Source of the DNA: Moraxellaceae bacterium
Lineage (GTDB): Bacteria > Pseudomonadota > Gammaproteobacteria > Pseudomonadales > Moraxellaceae
Assembly: GCA_029237815.1 (NCBI GenBank)
Contig: JAQZBP010000008.1
Coordinates: 62,001-126,000, forward strand
Length of the DNA stretch: 64,000 nucleotides
Direction: 5' to 3'
Below, piece after piece: positions 7,574 through 15,566 of this stretch; position 1 is the stretch's first letter, and every line of letters begins with the position of its first letter. The notes beneath the pieces were generated by a model. The model saw nothing but the letters and a program-made list of their open reading frames with translations. It did not search any database and was not told the origin of the DNA. The position numbers and the translations under genes were made by a program.

Positions 7574-8437
7574 ATGACAGCACTGACCACTGAAGTGGAA
7601 AAAACGGCGGCACCCCTGCTGCCTTCCTACAAGGTGCGCCTTGTGGCGCGCCTGAAGGCCATCGCCTGGGGCACGCTGGTGGTGCGGACGATCGCGCCCC
7701 TGCTCGGCCTGACGTGCTTCATCCTGTTGTGGGCAGCGATCAGCCATTACCGCAAGGACCTGCCCGGTCCTGCGGAAACCTGGGCGGCGGCGCAGCTCCT
7801 GTTCGCCGACCCCTTCTATGTGAACGGCCCCAACGACCAGGGCATCGGCTGGAACATCCTGCGGTCGCTGGGCCGTGTCGGCACCGGCTTCGGCATGGCG
7901 GCGCTGATCGGCATTCCGCTCGGCTTCATGCTGGGACGCTTCCGCTTCCTCAACGATATGTTCGCACCCATCATCTCGCTGCTGCGCCCGGTGTCGCCGC
8001 TGGCCTGGCTGCCGATCGGCCTGCTCGTGTTCAAGGCGGCGGAACCGGCCTCGATCTGGGTGATCTTCATCTCCAGCATCTGGCCCATCATCATCAACAC
8101 CGCCGTGGGCGTCTCGCAGGTGCCGCAGGATTACCTGAACGTGGCGCGCGTGCTGAACCTCTCCGAATGGAAGATCTTCACCAAGATCCTGTTCCCCTCC
8201 GTGCTGCCTTATCTGCTGACCGGCATTCGTCTTTCGATCGGCGTGGCCTGGCTCGTGATCGTCGCGGCGGAAATGCTCACCGGCGGCGTCGGCCTCGGCT
8301 TCTGGGTCTGGGACGAATGGAACAACCTGAACGTGGCGCACATCATCATCGCGATCTTCGTGGTGGGCCTGGTCGGCCTGCTGCTGGAGCAGATGCTGAT
8401 ACAGGTCGCCCGCCGCTTCACATACGAGGCGTCGTGA
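7574..8437 (+). CDS. nrtB: Nitrate ABC transporter permease
   Basis: 287 residues with about six transmembrane helices. The binding-protein-dependent permease (EAA) loop is recognisable in VPQDYLNVARVLNLSEWKIFTKILFP (given here only as key residues: A-R-V-L, then the Gly-less variant and I-LFPS-LP). LPYLLTGIRLSIGVAWLVIV and GGVGLGFWVWDEWN are typical of NrtB/SsuC/TauC permeases. The ATG at 7574 has GGAGG five bases upstream. The permease follows nrtA after 136 bases with no terminator and precedes the ATPase gene by 51 bases, so the three form one operon. Confidence 0.88.
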   Translation: MTALTTEVEKTAAPLLPSYKVRLVARLKAIAWGTLVVRTIAPLLGLTCFILLWAAISHYRKDLPGPAETWAAAQLLFADPFYVNGPNDQGIGWNILRSLGRVGTGFGMAALIGIPLGFMLGRFRFLNDMFAPIISLLRPVSPLAWLPIGLLVFKAAEPASIWVIFISSIWPIIINTAVGVSQVPQDYLNVARVLNLSEWKIFTKILFPSVLPYLLTGIRLSIGVAWLVIVAAEMLTGGVGLGFWVWDEWNNLNVAHIIIAIFVVGLVGLLLEQMLIQVARRFTYEAS

Positions 8438-8488
8438 GTTGCCGGCCTTCACCCCTGTGCAAACCCTCTCTCCCGAACGGAGCCTGAC

Positions 8489-9283
8489 ATGAAGAAGATC
8501 GTCTCCATCGAAAACGCCGGCATGAGCTTCAAGACCAAGAAGGGCATGTTCACCGCGCTGCGCGACATCAACCTCGGCATCACGGAAGGCGAGTTCGTCT
8601 CGCTGATCGGCCACTCCGGTTGCGGCAAGTCCACGCTGCTCAACCTGATCGCCGGGCTCACGCTGCCCACTGCCGGCGGCCTGATCTGCAACGGCCGCGA
8701 AATCGCCGGCCCCGGCCCCGAGCGCGCCGTGGTGTTCCAGCACCACTCGCTGCTGCCCTGGCTGTCCTGCTTCGAGAACGTGCACCTTGCCGTGGAGCGC
8801 GTGTTCGGTGCGCGGGAAAGCCGCGCGCAGCTGAAAGAGCGTACGGAAAAGGCGCTGGCGCTCGTCGGCCTGACGCACGCCATGAAGAAGATGCCGCATG
8901 AGGTCTCGGGCGGCATGAAGCAGCGCGTCGGTATCGCCCGCGCGCTCGCCATGGAGCCGCGCATCCTGCTGCTGGACGAGCCATTCGGCGCGCTGGACGC
9001 GCTGACCCGCGCCCACCTGCAGGACGAGCTGATGAAGATCGTCGCGGCGACGGGCTCGACGGTGGTCATGGTGACGCACGACGTGGACGAGGCCGTGCTG
9101 CTCTCCGACCGCATCGTGATGATGACCAACGGCCCGGCCGCGACGATCGGCGAGATCCTCGCCGTCGACCTGGCGCGCCCGCGCGACCGCATGGCGCTCG
9201 CGGAGGACAAGGACTACCACCACTGCCGCACCGAGGTGCTGCGCTTCCTCTACCAGGGACAGAAGCGCCCCGATGCGGCCTGA
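8489..9283 (+). CDS. nrtC: Nitrate ABC transporter ATP-binding protein
   Basis: 264 residues, the length of a single-domain NrtD/SsuB-type ATPase, without the extra C-terminal binding-protein domain of cyanobacterial NrtC; the symbol follows common proteobacterial usage. Visible: Walker [11 protein letters not shown]-loop [11 protein letters not shown], signature VSGGMKQR, Walker [13 protein letters not shown], and the H-loop VTHDVDEAV. It energises uptake through the adjacent permease on the cytoplasmic face. GGAG lies eight bases before the ATG. Confidence 0.9.
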   Translation: MKKIVSIENAGMSFKTKKGMFTALRDINLGITEGEFVSLIGHSGCGKSTLLNLIAGLTLPTAGGLICNGREIAGPGPERAVVFQHHSLLPWLSCFENVHLAVERVFGARESRAQLKERTEKALALVGLTHAMKKMPHEVSGGMKQRVGIARALAMEPRILLLDEPFGALDALTRAHLQDELMKIVAATGSTVVMVTHDVDEAVLLSDRIVMMTNGPAATIGEILAVDLARPRDRMALAEDKDYHHCRTEVLRFLYQGQKRPDAA

Positions 9284-9489
9284 GGGCAGGAGTGCGGAAA
9301 TGGACGATCCGTATGACAACGGTCGCGGCAGCGGCTGAGGGGCCGGGGCCCGGCCAGAGGAGGACGCGTCGGGCGCCCGCCTGAGCCTCTCCGGTCCGGA
9401 GGGGGATTCACACCGGAGGCAAAACGGACATGCGCGAGCATGCCCCGGGCGGAGCCTTGCCCGGAATCCGGCAAGAGAAGTTGCTGCTT

Positions 9490-9517
9490 CCTGCACAGGT
9501 GTGCGGACAGTTTTTTT
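9490..9517 (+). terminator. Possible leader hairpin with T-run before the porin gene
   Basis: GCAC (9493-9496), loop AGGT, GTGC (9501-9504) with flanking CC/GG, then ACAG and seven T (9511-9517). It is short and has a gap before the T-run, so it is either a weak terminator or an attenuator within the 260-base spacer between nrtC and the porin gene. Confidence 0.3.
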
Positions 9518-9543
9518 CACACAGGTCTTTGGGGGACGTTGTC

Positions 9544-10725
9544 ATGAAGAAGTCAGTCGTGGTTTCTGCGGTTCTGGTGGCAAATGCATTCGCGGCGGTG
9601 GCGCAGGCCGAGCCCATGGAGGTGGCGCTGTTGCAGGAGGCCATTTTCAGCGGCAAGACCTCGCTCGACCTGCGCCTGCGCGGTGAGTACGTCGATTATG
9701 AAACGTCGCCGGAAACGGACGCGGAAACCCTGCGCACCGTGCTCGGCTACAAGACCGGTGATTACCACGGTCTCAAGGCGTTCATCGAGTTCGAGAACGT
9801 CAGCACGCTCGGCAATGGCGAGTACAACAGCGGCACCACGGGCTTCGGCAACAACCAGACCCAGTACGGGCTGATTGCCGACCCGGGGCTGACCCAGATC
9901 AACCAGGCCCTGCTGGAGGGCTACGGGGTCAAGTTCGGGCGCCAGAAGATCATCTACGACAACGCGCGCTTCATCGGTGACGTGGGCTGGCGCCAGAACG
10001 ACCAGACCTTCGACGCCATCAGCTTCAGCAACGCCACCTGGGTCGAGGGCCTCACCGTGAACGCGGCCCTGCTGAAGCGCGTCAGCAACATCTACGGCGT
10101 GAAGCGCCGTGTGGACGCGCCGCTCGCCAATCTGCGCTACGCGAAATTCCCGCAGGCGAAGGTGACCGCCTTCTACTACGCCGTCGACGAGGAAGATGCG
10201 CCCACCACGTCCTGGCAGCACGCCGGCGTGCGCGTGGACGGCGCCATCGCGAACTTCCTCTACGAGCTCTCCTACGCAGACCAGGCCGACTATGCCGAGA
10301 GCAAGGCCACCGCGGTGCCGGACGTCAGCTACACCGACATCCAGCTCGGCTACAAGTTCGGCCCGGTGACGCTGAAGGCGCAGCAGGAGGTGCTGGAGAA
10401 GGGCTTCAAGACGCCGCTGGCGACGCTGCACGCCTTCAACGGCTGGGCCGACCGCTTCCTCGCGACGCCCGCCAACGGCCTGGAGGACACCAACGTGAAG
10501 CTGCAGGCGACGCTGGGCACGTACAGCTTCGTGCTCGCCGGCCATGACTTCCGCGCCGAGGCGACCAACGACAAGTTCGGCGAGGAAGTGGATTTCTCGG
10601 TGAGCAAGCCGCTGACCGCGAAGCTCACGGCCCTGGTGAAGTACGCCGAGTTCAACGGCGGCTCCGTGGCGGGTTTCACCAACGACACGCGCAAGGCCTG
10701 GCTGCAGTTCGCCTACAAGATGTAA
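9544..10725 (+). CDS. Outer-membrane porin, alginate_exp-like
   Basis: 393 residues. A signal peptide (MKKSVVVSAVLVANAFAAVAQA) is followed by alternating amphipathic strands typical of a beta-barrel, including LDLRLRGEYVDYE, YGVKFGRQKIIYDNARFIG, and a C-terminal strand ending in YKM. The layout resembles the alginate_exp/AlgE-like porin family. It probably lets anions such as nitrate or nitrite cross the outer membrane, but that is inferred only from its place after nrtABC. GGGGGA precedes the ATG. The gene is followed by a strong terminator, so it ends the nrt unit or forms its own. Confidence 0.75.
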   Translation: MKKSVVVSAVLVANAFAAVAQAEPMEVALLQEAIFSGKTSLDLRLRGEYVDYETSPETDAETLRTVLGYKTGDYHGLKAFIEFENVSTLGNGEYNSGTTGFGNNQTQYGLIADPGLTQINQALLEGYGVKFGRQKIIYDNARFIGDVGWRQNDQTFDAISFSNATWVEGLTVNAALLKRVSNIYGVKRRVDAPLANLRYAKFPQAKVTAFYYAVDEEDAPTTSWQHAGVRVDGAIANFLYELSYADQADYAESKATAVPDVSYTDIQLGYKFGPVTLKAQQEVLEKGFKTPLATLHAFNGWADRFLATPANGLEDTNVKLQATLGTYSFVLAGHDFRAEATNDKFGEEVDFSVSKPLTAKLTALVKYAEFNGGSVAGFTNDTRKAWLQFAYKM

Positions 10726-10764
10726 GCAACCCTGTGGTCCCCGGTCCCGGTCAGGACATGGGGC

Positions 10765-10793
10765 AGCGGCGCCGAAAGGCGCCGCTTTTTTTT
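10765..10793 (+). terminator. Intrinsic terminator after the porin gene
   Basis: AGCGGCGCC (10765-10773), loop GAAA, GGCGCCGCT (10778-10786) and eight T. Confidence 0.92.
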
Positions 10794-10893
10794 GCGCGCG
10801 AGACAGGCAATTTGCGGCTTTTCGGTGCGCCGCCGGTGTTTCTGCAGGTCATGACGCCGTGCCGCGTGGTTGCCGCCGCTGCTTCCAGGGCAA

Positions 10894-11784
10894 CTACCGG
10901 CGGCTGGCGTTTTCCGGTTGCGGCTCGGGTAGCGGGTTGTGTTTTGGCGCGCGTGGCAGCTGTTTCATCATCCGGCTGGCTGCGTCGAAGAGCGCATTGC
11001 GGCTCAGCTGGCCGTTCTCGTCGAGTTCGCTGCTGAGGCGCCCCTGCCAGACCAGATCGCCGTTCCGTGTGTTGTGGATCTGTACCTGCACGACACCGAC
11101 CTGGTAGCGGCGCAGGGCGTCGCCCCGCTGCGGCGGCCCGAAGTGTTCCCATTGCTGCTGGATGGCGCAGCCGAACTGGTCGCAGCGCATGCGCGGCACC
11201 AGCAGCTTGTCGCGTGGCGCCAGGGTCTCCTCGCGGTTCTCCACGGTGGCGCGGTAGCTCAGGCGCCAGGCGGCGCGCTCGCCGGGGCGGGCGCGATAGC
11301 CGCGGCGCTCCATGGCCCGTGCCAGTGCCGCCTGCACGGCGGCGGTGTCGTCCGCCGGCATGGGCGCGATGGCGAGCGTGTCGGCACCGGTGCGCTTCGC
11401 CCAGAAGCCGGTGGCGGCGCCGTCGGCGTCGTGGATGGGCGGCGCGGTGGTGGCCGCACGGGCGCCGGCGGCCTCTGCTCCGGCAGCACTGCCTGCCGTT
11501 GCCGCGTCGGCGCCTTCGGTTCTGCCAGCGGCAGCTGCACCGTCAACGGCCGAGGTCCCGGTGGTAGCGGATGCGCCGGTATCGGGCGCGGTACCGCCGG
11601 GCGGCTCAATGTCCGCGGCGACCGCGGCGACCACGGTGTAGGTGCCGGGGCCGGGCAGCTGTCCGTAGTTGGGCTGCTCCGGGATGGGTGTGGAAGTGAC
11701 GGGCAGCAACGCGTCGCAGCCGGCGAGCGCCAGGGCGAAGCTGCCTGCCAACAGGAGTGCGGGGGAGCGGAAGTGCACTGACAT
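10894..11784 (-). CDS. Outer-membrane lipoprotein, DUF4136-like C-terminus
   Basis: 296 residues. The lipobox LALAGC (Cys at about residue 23) marks a lipoprotein; the next residue is Asp, which in enterics favours inner-membrane retention, but the rule may not hold here. Residues about 60-115 are a low-complexity Ala/Thr/Gly/Pro linker. The C-terminal part contains a folded segment (FGCAIQQQWEHFGPP, VVQVQIHNTRNGDLVWQGR) resembling DUF4136 domains. GAGGA is eight bases before the start. It stands alone between a terminator and a divergent gene. The function is unknown. Confidence 0.7.
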   Translation of the reverse strand: MSVHFRSPALLLAGSFALALAGCDALLPVTSTPIPEQPNYGQLPGPGTYTVVAAVAADIEPPGGTAPDTGASATTGTSAVDGAAAAGRTEGADAATAGSAAGAEAAGARAATTAPPIHDADGAATGFWAKRTGADTLAIAPMPADDTAAVQAALARAMERRGYRARPGERAAWRLSYRATVENREETLAPRDKLLVPRMRCDQFGCAIQQQWEHFGPPQRGDALRRYQVGVVQVQIHNTRNGDLVWQGRLSSELDENGQLSRNALFDAASRMMKQLPRAPKHNPLPEPQPENASRR

Positions 11785-11916
11785 TAAAGCGTCCTCGTCG
11801 TTAATGTCCTGCCGATGCCGGGCGCTGCTGCTAAAGTCTTACGGAAGCGCAACACGCCTGCCCATTGGGAGTAGCAGAGGCCCGGGCAGCCCGCCACCGG
11901 CCTTACGTATACCTAC

Positions 11917-12996
11917 ATGACGACAACCTTCCTCCCGCGTTTCCGTCATTGGCTGGCACCGCTCTCGGCGTTTCTCCTCGCTGGCTGCCAGAGCATGGCC
12001 TACTACGCCCAGGCGGCGCAGGGCCAGGTGCAACTGCTGGCCAAGCGCCAGCCGATCGACCGCATGCTCTCGCGCCAGGACCTGGATCCGCTGCTGCGCC
12101 AGCGCCTCGAAACCGTGCAGCGCATCCGCGCGTTTGCGCACGAGGCACTCGGCCTGCCGGCGCGCCGCCAGTACGCCAGCTACGTGGAGCTCGGTCGCGA
12201 CTATCCGGTGTGGTCGGTGATGGCCACGCCCTCGCTCTCGCTGGCGCCGCGCACCTGGTGCTACTGGCTGGTCGGCTGCCTGAGCTACCGCGGCTTCTTC
12301 CGCGAGGAGATGGCGACGCGCTATGCCGGCGAACTCGAGGCAGAGGGCTATGACGTCTACCTCGGCGGCGTCAGCGCCTATTCCACGCTGGGCTGGTTCC
12401 GCGACCCCGTGCTCTCCAGTTTCATCCGCCTGCCCGAGGCCGAGCTGGCCGAACTCATCTTCCACGAGCTCACCCACCAGGTGCTCTTCGTGCCGGGCGA
12501 CACCGTGTTCAACGAGAGCCTGGCCGTGACCGTGGCGGAGGAGGGCCTGCGCCGCTACAGCGAGCGCCACGGACTCGACCTCGCGCCCCTGGCGTTGTCG
12601 CGCCAGCGCCAGCGCGAGTTCGTGGCGCTGGTGCTCGGCCACCGGCGCCGCCTGGCCGACGTGTTCGCGAGCGCGCCGGACGCGGCGGCGAAGCAGCAGG
12701 GCAAGGAAGCGGCCTATGCCGCGCTACGGCAGGACTATGTGGCGCTCCGGGAGGGCTGGGGCGGCTACGCCGGCTACGACGCCTGGCTCGCCACGGTGAA
12801 CAACGCCAAGCTCAACAGCGTCGCCACCTACTACGACCTCGTGCCCAGCCTGCAGGCGCTGCTGCGCGCCAACGGCAACGATATGGCAAGATTCCTCGCC
12901 AGCTGCCGCGAGCTGGCGCGCCTCGACCTCGCCGCCCGGCACCAGCGCCTGCGCACGGTGCTGGCGCAGGCCGCCAGCGGCGCGCCGGCCTCCTGA
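11917..12996 (+). CDS. Putative aminopeptidase, Aminopep family
   Basis: 359 residues. The N-terminus is a lipoprotein signal with lipobox LLAGC. The zinc-peptidase motif HELTH occupies residues 183-187 (FHELTHQVLF), and the downstream helix FNESLAVTVAEEG provides the probable third ligand Glu. This combination is characteristic of the Aminopep (PF10023-type) family of predicted membrane-anchored aminopeptidases. Substrates are unknown. It is followed 35 bases later by the rhomboid gene on the same strand, so both may be cotranscribed in a small membrane-proteolysis unit. Confidence 0.8.
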   Translation: MTTTFLPRFRHWLAPLSAFLLAGCQSMAYYAQAAQGQVQLLAKRQPIDRMLSRQDLDPLLRQRLETVQRIRAFAHEALGLPARRQYASYVELGRDYPVWSVMATPSLSLAPRTWCYWLVGCLSYRGFFREEMATRYAGELEAEGYDVYLGGVSAYSTLGWFRDPVLSSFIRLPEAELAELIFHELTHQVLFVPGDTVFNESLAVTVAEEGLRRYSERHGLDLAPLALSRQRQREFVALVLGHRRRLADVFASAPDAAAKQQGKEAAYAALRQDYVALREGWGGYAGYDAWLATVNNAKLNSVATYYDLVPSLQALLRANGNDMARFLASCRELARLDLAARHQRLRTVLAQAASGAPAS

Positions 12997-13031
12997 CAGC
13001 CCTTCCGCGACCTGCCCGAGCCCCTGTCCGC

Positions 13032-13901
13032 ATGATCATCGTGACGTTTTCCGAGAAGCGCCCCGCGCTCGCCTTCAGCGACTACCTGCGCAGCCAGGGT
13101 ATCGCCAACCGCATCGAGCAAAAGGAGGACGGCTTTGCCGTGGCGCTGGACAACGCCGACGACGGCCCCCGCGCACTGGCCGAAGCCGAGGGCTTCGTGC
13201 GCCACCCCGAGGATCCGCGTTACTGGCAGGCCTCCTGGCACGCCGGCCAAGTGCAGGCGGCACCGGTCTATGCGGCGGCGGCGCCGATGGCGGTGGGCTG
13301 GTGGCGGCGCGCGGGCACCGTCACGCGCGGCGTCGCGCTGCTCTGCGTCGGGCTTTTCCTGGCCATGCTGTTCGACGGCCGGGACGGGCGGGCGGTGTTC
13401 GCCGTGCTGGGCTTTCCCGACGCGATCAGCACGACGGCCATCGACGGCGAGTGGTGGCGGCTGCTGACGCCGGCCTTCATGCACGGCAGCCTGCTGCACA
13501 TCCTTTTCAACCTGCTCTGGTGGTGGGAGCTCGGCAGCCTGGTCGAACGCTTCCAGTCGCCGTGGCGGCTGCTGGCCCTCACGCTGGTGGTCGCGCTGGT
13601 GTCCAACGCTGCGCAGTTCCTGGCCTACGGGCCGAAATTCCTCGGCCTGTCGGCCGTGGTCTACGGCCTGGTCGGCTATCTGTGGCTGTATCCCCTTGGC
13701 GATCCGGGCGCGCCGTTCCGGCTGCAGAAGGGCATCGTGATCTTCCTCATCGGCTGGCTGGCCTTCGGCTACACCGGCATCCTCGATGCCCTCTTCGGCA
13801 TCCATATCTCCAACCACGGGCATCTCGCCGGCCTCATCGTGGGTGGCGCGCTCGGCCTGCTGCTCGGGCTAGTGAACCGGCGCCGCCCGGCGCACCCATA
13901 G
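13032..13901 (+). CDS. glpG: Rhomboid intramembrane serine protease, GlpG-like
   Basis: 289 residues. A GlpG-type cytoplasmic domain (about residues 1-75, MIIVTFSEKRPALAFSDYLRSQ) precedes six transmembrane helices. The rhomboid residues are all present: HxxxN in HILFNLLWWWELG, the catalytic Ser in LGLSAVVYGLVGYLW, and the catalytic His in NHGHLAGLIVGGALG. It cleaves transmembrane segments of membrane proteins. There is no GlpR or GlpE neighbour. Confidence 0.88.
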   Translation: MIIVTFSEKRPALAFSDYLRSQGIANRIEQKEDGFAVALDNADDGPRALAEAEGFVRHPEDPRYWQASWHAGQVQAAPVYAAAAPMAVGWWRRAGTVTRGVALLCVGLFLAMLFDGRDGRAVFAVLGFPDAISTTAIDGEWWRLLTPAFMHGSLLHILFNLLWWWELGSLVERFQSPWRLLALTLVVALVSNAAQFLAYGPKFLGLSAVVYGLVGYLWLYPLGDPGAPFRLQKGIVIFLIGWLAFGYTGILDALFGIHISNHGHLAGLIVGGALGLLLGLVNRRRPAHP

Positions 13902-14226
13902 CCGCTGCGGCGGTCGCGCCTCTGTCACGCCCGCACTCACGGGCGCGGCTTTCCTTCCTGCAATCGTTGCGAGACGGGTTGCGCGCAGAATGCGAGCGAT
14001 TTGTATCCAGTCGGAGAAGTCGCCGCGTGGCATTGCCGGGCGAATGCGTGGACTCCGCGGCATCGGACTGCTGGCGCAAACGCAGGCGCTGTTCAAAAAG
14101 GAAGCGCTCGGCACGTGGCCTTTCGCGAATTCCCGGCGTCGGAAAAAGTCGGCGCCTGCAACGGAGTGTGATGGCGTTCACACGGCGTGCGGATGATTTT
14201 GACAAGCAGTTTTTCTGTGCATTCAT

Positions 14227-14246
14227 TTGCGCTGAGTCAAGCGCAA
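14227..14246. promoter_or_regulatory. Operator-like inverted repeat
   Basis: TTGCGCT (14227-14233), six bases, AGCGCAA (14240-14246): a perfect 7+7 dyad, sized like a dimeric regulator site, in the A+T-rich part of the che upstream region. Confidence 0.5.
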
Positions 14247-14280
14247 TACCAATTTAGGCTTATTTGTCGTACGTTCCGGA

Positions 14281-14312
14281 TGACCGGTGCAACAGTCGGT
14301 GTGACCGGTGCA
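14281..14312. repeat. Direct repeats TGACCGGTGCA, 21-base period
   Basis: Two identical 11-base copies at 14281-14291 and 14302-14312, repeating with a 21-base period, that is two helical turns. This places both on the same DNA face, as for paired activator sites. Confidence 0.6.
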
Positions 14313-14410
14313 CCGTCATGGTTCACATATCCGATTTCCACATTATTCTTGGGGCTTCGGATTCATAAGTTTTTTCAGGTCCCGCATAACAAGCACAGAA
14401 GGGACATTTT

Positions 14411-14448
14411 GGCGCGACCAGCGCCTTGCCGGCACATTTTTCCGGCAA
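14411..14448. other. Two adjacent hairpins in the che leader
   Basis: GGCGC-GACCA-GCGCC (14411-14425) is followed immediately by TTGCCGG (14426-14432), nine bases and CCGGCAA (14442-14448). They could structure the leader RNA or be protein sites. Confidence 0.4.
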
Positions 14449-14738
14449 AACCACGGCGCCAGTGAATTACCCGGGGGGGTGCGGCATGTCAGTGTCTTCA
14501 GTTCGTCTACTTCATTAGGTCATGGCAGGCGGATGAGTGCCGGCGCCAGCAGTCGCCGCGCCGCTCCACCCGTCTGCCATTGCCGCCCGGGGCCGTACGG
14601 CCCCCGCCACATTCTCTACATTCAATCCAGCAGGCGGACCCGTAGCCGGGCTCCGGAGGGCTTCTGCTTGTCTGGAAGACGTCAGCTTGCATGCCGCGGC
14701 GCCGCTCGCGGTACATGGAAGACAAGGGAGCAGTTGTC

Positions 14739-15548
14739 ATGCAAAGGCAGCCAGGGGACCACCAGACCACCAAGCAGTGGTGCCGGATTTTCCATATCGG
14801 GCTCGAGCCACGCGAAACGCTGGTGATCGAGAGCCTGTTCCGCACCAATCCCGAGCTCGGCAACCGCTACGTGTTCGGGCCGCCCACCGAGACCGACCAG
14901 GTCGACCTGCTCTTCATCAACGGCGACGATCCGGAGGCCCTCGCCTGCTGGCAGCAGCTGCAGCAGCAGCGGCCGGAAGTCGTCGCCATCGTTGCCGCCT
15001 CGGCGGACGGTGATTTCGGCGAGGCCCGTGTGCTGCGCAAGCCGCTCAACTTCCGTAACTTCGTGACCATCCTCGACGCCATCACCTCCACCGACATCGG
15101 CCAGCTGCATGCAGAGGCCTGTGCCGACGCCGTGCGCGTGCTGGTGGTGGACGACAGCCTGCCGGCCCGCCAGTACATGAAGCTGAAGCTGGAGCAGATC
15201 GGCGCAGACGCCGGCATCGGCCTGCACATCGATCTTGTCGAGAGTGGCGAGAAGGCGCTGGAGATCGTCGGCCTGCAGCGCTACGACGTGGCCTTCCTCG
15301 ACGTGGTCATGCCCGGCATCGACGGCTACGAGGTCTGCAAGCGCCTGAAGGCGACCGGCCCGATCCGCGTCGCCATGCTCACCGGCCGCTCCTCGTCCGT
15401 GGATTTCACCCGCGGCCGCGAGGCGGGCTGCGACAACTACCTGCCCAAGCCGGCGAACGATGCCGACCTGCGCACCATCCTGCGGCTGACCTCGCTGAAG
15501 AAGCAGGTCAACGGCAGCCGCCACTCCCGCCCGGCCGTGACCGGCTGA
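14739..15548 (+). CDS. Response regulator with N-terminal pseudo-receiver and C-terminal receiver
   Basis: 269 residues. The C-terminal half (about 125-250) is a complete CheY-like receiver: acidic pair in VLVVDDSLPARQYMK, phospho-Asp in YDVAFLDVVMPGIDGYE, and the Lys in NYLPKPAND. The N-terminal 115 residues look like a degenerate receiver (VDLLFINGDDPEALACW, then RVLRKPLNFRNFVTILDAI) without a proper phospho-site. There is no output domain, so it acts by protein contact. ATG 14739 is chosen because AGGGAG lies eight bases upstream; an ATG at 14715 has none. It heads the chemosensory operon. Confidence 0.8.
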   Translation: MQRQPGDHQTTKQWCRIFHIGLEPRETLVIESLFRTNPELGNRYVFGPPTETDQVDLLFINGDDPEALACWQQLQQQRPEVVAIVAASADGDFGEARVLRKPLNFRNFVTILDAITSTDIGQLHAEACADAVRVLVVDDSLPARQYMKLKLEQIGADAGIGLHIDLVESGEKALEIVGLQRYDVAFLDVVMPGIDGYEVCKRLKATGPIRVAMLTGRSSSVDFTRGREAGCDNYLPKPANDADLRTILRLTSLKKQVNGSRHSRPAVTG

Positions 15549-15566
15549 GCCGCCAGGAGCAATCCC

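Larger units (their letters stand above)
13902..14738. other. Long non-coding regulatory region before the chemosensory operon
   Basis: No convincing gene is seen in 837 bases. The part from about 14180 to 14420 is much richer in A+T than its surroundings. It contains an inverted repeat, a pair of direct repeats and two adjacent hairpins (listed separately). A TTGACA at 14199-14204 could be a -35 box, but the matching -10 is poor. The first gene downstream begins at 14739. Confidence 0.6.

Noticed and set aside
7427-9520. A 697-codon minus-strand frame opposite nrtB and nrtC
   Set aside because: Shadow of two well-supported transporter genes; composition typical of the antisense of GC-rich codons.
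9284-9543. A second ANTAR-type leader before the porin gene
   Set aside because: Several hairpins can be drawn, but none has a hexaloop with A1 and G4, and the T-run is not directly attached to a stem.
14366-14389. Sigma28-type flagellar promoter (TAAG ... CCGCATAA)
   Set aside because: Spacing is shorter than the usual 15 bases and the -10 differs from GCCGATAA; too weak to annotate.
14187-14465. A possible 92-codon gene in the che upstream region
   Set aside because: No ribosome-binding site, no recognisable fold, and it runs through the dyad, repeats and hairpins, which look regulatory.
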